Assembly (NCBI GenBank): GCA_002314835.1
Contig: DCHM01000001.1
Location: 1 to 13,212 of the forward strand
DNA: 13,212 bases
Direction: 5' to 3'
Origin: Clostridiales bacterium UBA1752
GTDB lineage: Bacteria > Bacillota > Clostridia > Oscillospirales > CAG-382
Both the position numbers and the translations under genes were made by a program. The notes under the pieces are model-generated. The model was not told where the DNA came from. It saw only the letters and a program-made list of their open reading frames with translations, and made no database searches. Below, piece by piece: positions 1-5,927 of the stretch. The first letter of the stretch is position 1; the number at the start of each line of letters is the position of its first letter.

Positions 1-23
1 ACAGAACTGATAATGAGGATGAT

Positions 24-1022
24 ATGACAAAACAAGGATATTACAGACATTTTAAGGGCAAACTATACAGGCTGATTGACATTGCAAAACATACCGAAAC
101 GGGGGAGGAGCTCGTAGTCTATCAGGCGCTGTACGGCGAAATGAAGACTTGGGTCAGACCTCTCTGCATGTGGAACGAGACGGTAGTCAAGGACGGAGCC
201 GAGGTGCCGAGATTTGCATACCTTGGAGAGACACTGCCTTTGGAAGCGCGCGAATACATGGCTCTCGGCGTTTCGTGTCAGGGCGGCGCCGCGTACGGCA
301 AATATTATATTCAGATGCACGACGGCAACCGTTCTGCTCAGATAGCAGACCTCGAGGAAAAGACTGTTACAGACTGCCGTATGCCAAACCCCGACAGTCT
401 GTATCACTGCAATTCCGCAGGCTTTGGCTGTGAATTTTACGATGGCGACGACGTTTTGCCGCTTTTATACGTTTCTAATGAAAACATCGACCGCCACAAT
501 ATAGTGGTTTACCGCGTTAAGGAAGGTGAGTTTACGCCCGTGCAGACGATAACCTTTGACGACCCGAGGCAGGTAAACAGGTTTTACCCCAACGTGTCGG
601 TGGACGCCGCCGGCAAAAAGCTTTTGTGCCTTTCTCTCGACCTCCCAACGCCGGAAACGCACTGGAGCCTTGCGAGAGCCTTGATTTTGGACGTTTACGA
701 CCTGCCGAGGCTGGCAGACGGCGACGTGGCTTTGCACGTAGATAAGGCAATAAACAGCTTCAGACTGCCTGCCGTAGTTGCGCCGCAGGGTAGTGCGGTC
801 ATAGACGGCAAGCTTTATCTCGCTTCGGGCAATGAAATCAAGACCGGCATACTGCTAAGCGTCTATGATTATCACACGGGTAAAGAGCTCTTAAAGCTCG
901 ACCTCGGACGCGCCGGAGTGCTGACTACCGAGCCCGAAACTGTGTTTGCCTTTGACGGCGGACTCTATATCACCGACGTTTACGGCAAGATATACGGCGT
1001 TTGCGGTTTGCCGCTTAATTAA
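24..1022 (+). CDS. DUF1653 domain fused to a beta-propeller domain
   Basis: 332 residues with no signal peptide, so probably cytoplasmic. Residues 5-68 match the DUF1653 family: a GYYRHFKGKLY opening, IAKHTETGEELVVYQALY, then WVRPLCMW and VPRFAYL. DUF1653 proteins are usually only about 70-80 residues long and have no firm function. Residues ~80-330 look like a beta-propeller, with blade-like repeats QGGAAYGKYYIQMHDGN (86-102), QGSAVIDGKLYLASGN (255-270) and ETVFAFDGGLYITDV (305-319). No stop or frame break lies between the parts. The ATG at 24 follows GAGG at 15-18 and sits just before the DUF1653 start, but the frame stays open to the window edge, so a longer N-terminus is possible. Another frame gives TGA at 25-27, overlapping this ATG as ATGA, so an upstream operon partner may end here. 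Function unknown; the propeller may bind a ligand or protein partner (inference). Confidence 0.78.
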   Translation: MTKQGYYRHFKGKLYRLIDIAKHTETGEELVVYQALYGEMKTWVRPLCMWNETVVKDGAEVPRFAYLGETLPLEAREYMALGVSCQGGAAYGKYYIQMHDGNRSAQIADLEEKTVTDCRMPNPDSLYHCNSAGFGCEFYDGDDVLPLLYVSNENIDRHNIVVYRVKEGEFTPVQTITFDDPRQVNRFYPNVSVDAAGKKLLCLSLDLPTPETHWSLARALILDVYDLPRLADGDVALHVDKAINSFRLPAVVAPQGSAVIDGKLYLASGNEIKTGILLSVYDYHTGKELLKLDLGRAGVLTTEPETVFAFDGGLYITDVYGKIYGVCGLPLN

Positions 1023-1031
1023 ACAAATAAA

Positions 1032-1060
1032 AAAGGACGCTTATGCGTCCTTTAATTTTT
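1032..1060. terminator. Bidirectional rho-independent terminator
   Basis: Perfect 9-bp stem AAAGGACGC (1032-1040) / GCGTCCTTT (1045-1053) with a TTAT loop. On the plus strand it is followed by TTTAATTTTT, and on the minus strand the stem runs into TTTTTT. It lies between two convergent genes whose stops are at 1022 and 1063, so it probably ends both transcripts. Confidence 0.88.
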
Positions 1061-1062
1061 GA

Positions 1063-2694
1063 TTACCACTTGATAGCCTTGATAAACTCCTGTGCCTTTG
1101 CGACGGTGAGCTTTTCCTTGGCAAAGAGATAAGTCGCGTCGTAAATGCTGCGGTAGTTGGGGTCGGTTGCGTCCTTGGCGGCGGAAATGCCGGACATTTC
1201 GTAATAAATCTTGGGAGTATTCATATAACCGGTCTCGGCACCGACCTCGAGATATTCGAGATACTTTGTGAGATAATCGGGCGTGTGCTCCCAGTGCAAT
1301 TCGATTTCGACCGTCATGCCGAGGCTTTTGGTGACTGCGGCGTTTTTGTATAGCCTGTCGCGCTGTGCACCCTTACTGAATACGTAGTTTGGTTGCATGC
1401 AGGCGAGGTCTATGCCCATATCACGCCAGTCGTCAAAGCCTGCCGAGCAGAACCAAGGTATCCATATCAGCTTTAGCCCGTGTTTGTGAACCGCGTCACG
1501 CGCACCGCCGACGAGGTAAACTTCGTCTTGGTCGATCGAGCTGACCTCCTCCTCAAACCAGTAAAAGCCGCAGAGCTCGAGGTGCTCGTAGCCCTTTGAC
1601 TTAAAGCGGTCATACTGCTCTTTTACCATCCATTCGACTGCCTTGAGGCGGTCTTCTTTTTTTGAGAAATTAAGCGAACCCGTCCCGTCCACGTCGCCGA
1701 AGTCCGTTACCTTTTTGCGTGGGCAAGCAATGGATAAAAATATCTTTACTTTGACGTCCTTGCCGAGCTCATCCGACAATTCAGACGCGCACTGCTCGAC
1801 TGCAGATAGGTTGTAGCCGTCTGTAAACAGGTTGTCAAAATAATGGCTCCTGCCTGCTTTGGTGAACGCATAGTCCGAAAACTCAAAATTCACCCTCGGC
1901 AACATCAGTATCGAGTCAAAGAAGGTGTCTTTTAGCTTGCCGTCCTTGTCATAATAGCCGAGTATCGGTTTGATGGCAGACGGGGGAACGAGGTCGGCGG
2001 CACTGCCGTCCGATTTTGGCGTGCAGTGGTACAAAAGCGCCATGTTGTGCACTCCGCAGAGCGCGCTGTAATCGGGATAACCGATGTCGGACGCCGCTTT
2101 TAACGGCTCGCCTACGATTTGATTTGCGCCTTCGAGGCACTTGCATCCGTAAACCTCGATTTCCTCGATGTAAACGTGGAGCGGCACCTTAAAGTATATC
2201 TTGACAAACCTCGTCTCGTATTTTGAGTCAAAGTTTACCTTGTGTATAACTATGTCGTTTTCGACCTGCGTTGGTACAGTGGGGTGCGACTGGTCCAAAA
2301 GTTGCCAGTCGGTGCCGTTTTTGCTGACGTAAAATTTGACGAACGGGGTAGGGACGCAGGCGGTCGATTTTTCGTAAATAAAACTAATCGCATATCCGTC
2401 AACTGCGCTCGTGTGTTTAAGGTCAAAATCAATATAGCGTCCGCCGCCTCCGCTGATGCGGTTTACGGCAGGGTCGCAGTAGGTGATTTTGGTTGCCTTG
2501 ACGCCGTTGGTCAATAAGCCTTTGGACGCGAGCGTGTTATAATGCTCGTCTGCGAAGTTGCCGTCGGGGTCAACCACGGGCACGATATCGTAAGGCAATC
2601 CGCGCACCAGGTCAAATCTCGTTTTGTCGCTGCTATCCTCCCATTCGGATGCAGGCGCGTTATAGTTTATCTTCGGCGACTCATAGTACGGCAT
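1063..2694 (-). CDS. DUF4855 protein, putative TIM-barrel glycosidase with discoidin-like N-terminus
   Basis: 543 residues. Residues ~20-184 resemble an F5/8 type C (discoidin-like) carbohydrate-binding module: GRYIDFDLKH (85-94), FVKFYVSKNGTDWQLLDQ (118-135), and the closing TRFVKIYF...YIEEIEVYGC. Residues ~205-525 match the DUF4855 family, from YPDYSALCGVHNMALLYH through a likely (beta/alpha)8 barrel. Acidic residues at predicted strand ends, E381-E383 (GFYWFEEE) and E463/E465 (TVEIELHWE), are candidate catalytic pairs; this is inference, as no mechanism is assigned to the family as far as I know. There is no signal peptide, so the enzyme looks cytoplasmic. The ATG at 2694 follows GAGG about 5 bases upstream and lies inside the end of the Lgt-like gene (14-base overlap), suggesting translational coupling. 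Ends at the shared terminator near 1050. Confidence 0.75.
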   Translation of the reverse strand: MPYYESPKINYNAPASEWEDSSDKTRFDLVRGLPYDIVPVVDPDGNFADEHYNTLASKGLLTNGVKATKITYCDPAVNRISGGGGRYIDFDLKHTSAVDGYAISFIYEKSTACVPTPFVKFYVSKNGTDWQLLDQSHPTVPTQVENDIVIHKVNFDSKYETRFVKIYFKVPLHVYIEEIEVYGCKCLEGANQIVGEPLKAASDIGYPDYSALCGVHNMALLYHCTPKSDGSAADLVPPSAIKPILGYYDKDGKLKDTFFDSILMLPRVNFEFSDYAFTKAGRSHYFDNLFTDGYNLSAVEQCASELSDELGKDVKVKIFLSIACPRKKVTDFGDVDGTGSLNFSKKEDRLKAVEWMVKEQYDRFKSKGYEHLELCGFYWFEEEVSSIDQDEVYLVGGARDAVHKHGLKLIWIPWFCSAGFDDWRDMGIDLACMQPNYVFSKGAQRDRLYKNAAVTKSLGMTVEIELHWEHTPDYLTKYLEYLEVGAETGYMNTPKIYYEMSGISAAKDATDPNYRSIYDATYLFAKEKLTVAKAQEFIKAIKW

Positions 2695-3385
2695 TTTTAG
2701 CCTCTTTTTTGCTCTTTAAATAATCTACGAGCAGCCAAATGCCGCCGACGATTGCCATGCCGATAGCCCAGAGAGCGAGCTCTCCGATGCCCCAAAACAG
2801 CTTTGTGTTATCACGCACAAACTCCCACATAAACCTCGTGGTGCCGTACATAACGAGCATGACGGGCATAGCGTTGCACTTGCCCTGATACTTGTCCTTG
2901 ATTATCATAACGATGAGCAAAGCCGAAATAATAGCCGCAGTGATTGATTCGGCTATCTGGTTGGGGAATAGTCTTGTGCCGGTGACGGGGTTGTAAATGC
3001 CCCAGTCAACCTGCAGCCAAGTTTCGCAGCAGCCTGCCCATACGCAGCCGATGTGCGAAATGGCAAAAACGATAGTCGGTGCGGCGGCTACAAGGTCCAT
3101 GGATTTTTTGACGTCGAGCTTTAACAGCTTGGCATAGATAAGCACGAACAACGGCAAAAATACAAAAGCTCTGACGATGTTTTGCCCGCCGGTGCCTGTG
3201 ATGATGCGCTTTAGCGCGAGCATCCAGATATACATCGAGCCGTATGACAGCGCGGTGAGGACTGCGCCCTTCCAAAGCTTAAAGCCGTATTTGGGCGAAA
3301 AGATGAGTATGTACGCGAGTACAAAAATAAAGCCTAAAACGTGAAAACCATAATAAATCAATTCGGATTCTGGAATCATAATCAT
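2681..3385 (-). CDS. Prolipoprotein diacylglyceryl transferase (Lgt)-like membrane protein, variant active site
   Basis: 234 residues with about seven hydrophobic segments (roughly 9-29, 38-60, 70-90, 98-118, 146-163, 172-189, 200-222), an integral membrane protein. The Lgt signature region is recognisable: HIGCVWAGCC (111-120), LFPNQIAES (139-147) and YGTTRFMWEFVRD (180-192). Lgt transfers diacylglycerol from phosphatidylglycerol to the lipobox cysteine of prolipoproteins. In E. coli Lgt the first motif is RIGNFINGE and its arginine (R143) is essential; here that position is His111 and the Asn is Cys114. The second key arginine and its partner glutamate (R239/E243) appear kept as R184/E188. 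It is therefore either a divergent Lgt or a homologue with another role. The start at 3385 follows a good GGAGG; a second in-frame ATG lies two codons later. It is first in a unit with the DUF4855 gene. Confidence 0.78.
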   Translation of the reverse strand: MIMIPESELIYYGFHVLGFIFVLAYILIFSPKYGFKLWKGAVLTALSYGSMYIWMLALKRIITGTGGQNIVRAFVFLPLFVLIYAKLLKLDVKKSMDLVAAAPTIVFAISHIGCVWAGCCETWLQVDWGIYNPVTGTRLFPNQIAESITAAIISALLIVMIIKDKYQGKCNAMPVMLVMYGTTRFMWEFVRDNTKLFWGIGELALWAIGMAIVGGIWLLVDYLKSKKEAKNAVL

Positions 3386-3399
3386 TTACCTCCAAAGGC

Positions 3400-3428
3400 A
3401 TTATAATACATTTTATCGTAAAAGTAAA
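3400..3428 (-). promoter_or_regulatory. Sigma-A type promoter for the Lgt-like/DUF4855 unit
   Basis: Read on the minus strand: -35 TTTACT (3428-3423), 17-base spacer, -10 TATAAT (3405-3400), followed by GGAGG and the ATG at 3385. The short leader leaves no room for a riboswitch. Confidence 0.65.
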
Positions 3429-3433
3429 TACTT
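3422..3433. promoter_or_regulatory. Candidate operator between divergent promoters
   Basis: Inverted repeat AAGTA-AA-TACTT. It covers the minus-strand -35 box and runs into the plus-strand -35 box at 3432, so a bound protein could affect both divergent units. The arms are only five bases in AT-rich DNA, so chance is a real possibility. Confidence 0.25.
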
Positions 3434-3460
3434 GAATTGTTAATCTGTATATGTTATAAT
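3432..3460 (+). promoter_or_regulatory. Sigma-A promoter with extended -10 for the Dabb-isomerase-GH32 operon
   Basis: -35 TTGAAT (3432-3437), 17-base spacer, -10 TATAAT (3455-3460) preceded by TGT, an extended -10 (TGTTATAAT). The GGAGG ribosome binding site at 3471 and the ATG at 3482 follow directly, so the leader is very short. Confidence 0.75.
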
Positions 3461-3481
3461 GTTACCGTTAGGAGGCGTGGT

Positions 3482-3778
3482 ATGGTAAAACATATTATCG
3501 TTTGGCAACTCAAAGATGACGTTGCCGATAAAGACAAGGTAAAGCAAGACGCAAAAGCTGCCCTCGAGGGCCTACAGGGCAGGGTTGACGGGCTAATAGA
3601 TATCAAGGTTTATATAGACCCAAAAGGCACGTCAAACTGCGATATGATGCTCGACAGCACGCTCGAGAGCCTTGACGCGCTGTATGCTTACAGAGACCAT
3701 CCGTTGCACGTTGCCGCGGCGAATGAGTACATCAGACCGTTTGTTAAAAACAGAAACTGTTTTGATTATGAGGTGTAA
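3482..3778 (+). CDS. Dabb (stress-responsive A/B barrel) domain protein
   Basis: 98 residues, the usual length for a single Dabb domain, a dimeric ferredoxin-like fold. Visible family features are the opening MVKHIIVWQLKDD with its early His, the central strand IDIKVYID, and the motif YRDHPLHVAAANEYIRPF near residues 69-86. Dabb proteins range from stress-induced plant proteins to small enzymes acting on polyketides and other small molecules; no reaction can be assigned here. The start at ATG 3482 is chosen because GGAGG lies seven bases upstream; a longer reading from TTG 3437 would begin inside the promoter. It opens a three-gene operon with a sugar isomerase-like enzyme one base downstream and a GH32-like glycosidase, so a role in handling a sugar-derived intermediate is plausible (inference). 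Confidence 0.85.
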   Translation: MVKHIIVWQLKDDVADKDKVKQDAKAALEGLQGRVDGLIDIKVYIDPKGTSNCDMMLDSTLESLDALYAYRDHPLHVAAANEYIRPFVKNRNCFDYEV

Positions 3779-3779
3779 A

Positions 3780-4499
3780 ATGAAAGTAGGACTTGAAATG
3801 TATTCCGTGCGTGACGTTACGCCCACGGATATGGAGAGGGCGCTCAGAGAAGCGTCAGAAATGGGCTATCAGACCGTCGAGTTTGCTGGCTTTTACGGTC
3901 ACGAGGCGAGCGAAATTAAGCAGTGGCTCGACAAGTATAACCTTACCTGCGTAGCTACTCATACGGGTGCCGACGGGCTCAAAAAAGAAAACATCGACTA
4001 TCAGATAGCTTATCACAAGGCGATAGGCTGTGATACCTACGTAGTGCCCGGCACAGACCTCTCGACCAAAGAGAGCATAGACGCATTCGTCGCGCTCGTC
4101 AACGAGGTACAGCCCGTGCTAACCAAAAACGGCATCAAGCTCGCTTTTCACAACCATTATACCGAGTTTATGCCCAATAAGGACGGCTTGTATCCTCATC
4201 ACGAGCTCGAAACTCGCACGAATATCGGATTTGAGATAGACACCTACTGGGCGTTTTATGCAGGTCAGGACCCCGTAGCCATGCTCGAAAGGCTACAGTC
4301 CCGCATACCCTGCATCCATCTCAAGGACGGTAACGGTCTCGAGGGACGCGCACTCGGCGAGGGAAATGCGCCCGTAGCCGCCGTTTACGCCAAGGCAACA
4401 CAACTCGGCTTGCCCATAGTCGTAGAGAGCGAATCAATGCAGCCGGACGGACTTTCAGAGGTTAAGCGTTGCATAGAATATCTAAAGACGATAGAGTAA
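3780..4499 (+). CDS. Sugar phosphate isomerase/epimerase family TIM barrel (AP endonuclease 2-like)
   Basis: 239 residues, near the usual 250-280 for the xylose isomerase-like TIM-barrel superfamily (IolE/IolI, hydroxypyruvate isomerase, sugar epimerases). Motifs that normally carry metal and substrate ligands are in order: FAGFYG (35-40), FHNH (123-126), GFEIDTYW (150-157), HLKDG (180-184) and VVESES (214-219), with likely divalent metal ligands D154, H180 and E216. No signal peptide, so cytoplasmic. The ATG at 3780 comes one base after the Dabb stop and uses GAGGTG at 3770-3775 as ribosome binding site; a longer reading from 3672 would overlap the Dabb gene and is rejected. Probably isomerises or epimerises a free or phosphorylated sugar released by the GH32-like enzyme encoded next; the substrate is not deducible. 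Confidence 0.8.
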   Translation: MKVGLEMYSVRDVTPTDMERALREASEMGYQTVEFAGFYGHEASEIKQWLDKYNLTCVATHTGADGLKKENIDYQIAYHKAIGCDTYVVPGTDLSTKESIDAFVALVNEVQPVLTKNGIKLAFHNHYTEFMPNKDGLYPHHELETRTNIGFEIDTYWAFYAGQDPVAMLERLQSRIPCIHLKDGNGLEGRALGEGNAPVAAVYAKATQLGLPIVVESESMQPDGLSEVKRCIEYLKTIE

Positions 4500-4504
4500 A
4501 AATT

Positions 4505-5887
4505 ATGGATTTTTTGCATTTTTGTCCCGAGGACGGATGGTTTGGCGACGCCATGCCGCTATACGCCGAGGGAGTTTATCATATCTATTACACAAAACTT
4601 TATAAAGACAAGCCGATGTCGTGGGGACACATACTCACGAGGGATTTGGTTCATTACACCGAGTGCGTTGACCCTTTTCCTCCAGGTGCTTTCGGCACGC
4701 CGTGCAACACGGGCTGCGTCTATTATAAGGATAAAAAATACTATGCTTTTTACGCCGTGGATAACGGCGGAGAGTTTGCCATGTACCGCGCCGAGAGCGA
4801 CGACGGCATGACCTTCAGTTATCCCGGCACCGTCTGCTTTGAGAGACCAAAGGATATTTACCGCCAAGACGACACTTGGCGCGACCCTGCCGTGATGTAC
4901 GACGCCGAGTGCGGCGTTTACCGCATGGTATTTTGTGCCAAGATACCTGAGCGCGATACGCCAAACTGCACGCCGGGCGTAGTAGGACAGGCTATTTCAA
5001 AGGACTTGATAAACTGGGAGTGCCTGCCTCCGCTCAGCCTGCGTGGCGTGGCGAGGTCTATCGAGTGCCCCGACCTTATGAAGCAGAACGGCAGATATTA
5101 TCTCGGCTATTATTGGCACGAGACGCGTTTTCGCTCTGCCGACAGCATAGACGGCGAATGGCAAAGAGGCGATACTATTTCGCCCGACCACTTTGACTTT
5201 ATGGCGGCAAAGCAGCTGTTTGACGGCAAGCGCCGCATACTCTTCGGCTGGTTGCCGCGCAAAAACTGCGACTGCTCAGAACGTGTCTGGGGCGGCAATA
5301 TGCTTATTCCGCGCGAGCTGTCATTTGACGGCAAAACTCCTAAGACTCGCTTTGTCAGCGAGCTTGACGAGTGGTTTACCTGCACTGACGACAGTTTTGC
5401 ACCTGCAAAAGCCACCGTTTGCACCGGAGAGTGGAGCAAGACGGCAGACGGTTTTGTCTGCGATTCTCACGTGGGCGGCAGTATGGTTAGCTACAAGGAA
5501 ATGCCGCAGAGATGCCGCATAAGGTTTGACTTTGAGATTAGCGACAAGGGATGTCTGACAGTTACTCTTTGTGCTCACAACGCATACACGACTGATAACG
5601 AATATCTCGATATGGGCTACGACCTTATGTTTGACGCGGCGGACGGTATGCTGAAACTGCGTGAGCATTATATGTGGGACCAGCGAGGCGACATCGCCGT
5701 CATACCTTGCAGTATCACCCCGGGACAAATAGTCCGCGCCGACGTCGTTTATGACAACGGCATACTCGAGGTCGCCACGGGCGAGCAGACTATGGTTTGC
5801 AGGCTCACAAAGCCGTCGCAGGGCGGATTGGCATTTACCGTCGAGGACGCCAAGGCAAAGATAAGCAATTTTAAGGTCAACATATAA
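4505..5887 (+). CDS. GH32-like glycosidase (clan GH-J, five-bladed propeller plus beta-sandwich)
   Basis: 460 residues, close to the usual 450-500 of bacterial intracellular GH32 enzymes, which hydrolyse beta-fructosides such as sucrose, inulin or levan. The three acidic signature motifs are present in order: HFCPEDGWFGDAMP (5-18), where D15 aligns with the nucleophile of the classical WMNDPNG motif; WRDPAV (125-130), the RDP motif with D127; and SIECPDL (185-191), the EC motif with acid/base E187. WGGNMLIPRELSFDG (262-276) resembles the end of the catalytic propeller. Residues ~300-460 would form the C-terminal beta-sandwich, ending in KISNFKVNI as these domains often do. The first motif is non-canonical (GDAM instead of NDPN), so the substrate may not be a fructoside. 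No signal peptide. ATG 4505 follows the isomerase stop by five bases with a weak ribosome binding site, suggesting coupled translation. Confidence 0.78.
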   Translation: MDFLHFCPEDGWFGDAMPLYAEGVYHIYYTKLYKDKPMSWGHILTRDLVHYTECVDPFPPGAFGTPCNTGCVYYKDKKYYAFYAVDNGGEFAMYRAESDDGMTFSYPGTVCFERPKDIYRQDDTWRDPAVMYDAECGVYRMVFCAKIPERDTPNCTPGVVGQAISKDLINWECLPPLSLRGVARSIECPDLMKQNGRYYLGYYWHETRFRSADSIDGEWQRGDTISPDHFDFMAAKQLFDGKRRILFGWLPRKNCDCSERVWGGNMLIPRELSFDGKTPKTRFVSELDEWFTCTDDSFAPAKATVCTGEWSKTADGFVCDSHVGGSMVSYKEMPQRCRIRFDFEISDKGCLTVTLCAHNAYTTDNEYLDMGYDLMFDAADGMLKLREHYMWDQRGDIAVIPCSITPGQIVRADVVYDNGILEVATGEQTMVCRLTKPSQGGLAFTVEDAKAKISNFKVNI

Positions 5888-5892
5888 AAACG

Positions 5893-5923
5893 TCCCTTAC
5901 GGCGCAAACCGTAAGGGATTTTT
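5893..5923. terminator. Bidirectional rho-independent terminator
   Basis: Perfect 10-bp stem TCCCTTACGG (5893-5902) / CCGTAAGGGA (5909-5918) with loop CGCAAA. It is followed by TTTTT on the plus strand and by CGTTTTT on the minus strand. It separates convergent genes ending at 5887 and 5928 and probably serves both. Confidence 0.92.
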
Positions 5924-5927
5924 ACGT

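Noticed and set aside
1063..2694. DUF4855 protein as a secreted enzyme
   Set aside because: The N-terminus (MPYYESPKINYN) has no hydrophobic core or lipobox, and no better upstream start exists because the Lgt-like gene overlaps in another frame.
3437..3481. Longer N-terminus for the Dabb protein from a TTG at 3437
   Set aside because: It would start within the -35/-10 region and ahead of the GGAGG at 3471; the ATG at 3482 fits the family start.
3672..3779. Longer N-terminus for the isomerase-like protein
   Set aside because: It overlaps the Dabb gene by over 100 bases and adds residues before the conserved first strand (MKVGLEMYSV); ATG 3780 has its own ribosome binding site.
4469..4504. 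Longer N-terminus for the GH32-like protein from a TTG
   Set aside because: It overlaps the isomerase end, and the family begins near HFCPEDGW, four residues after ATG 4505.
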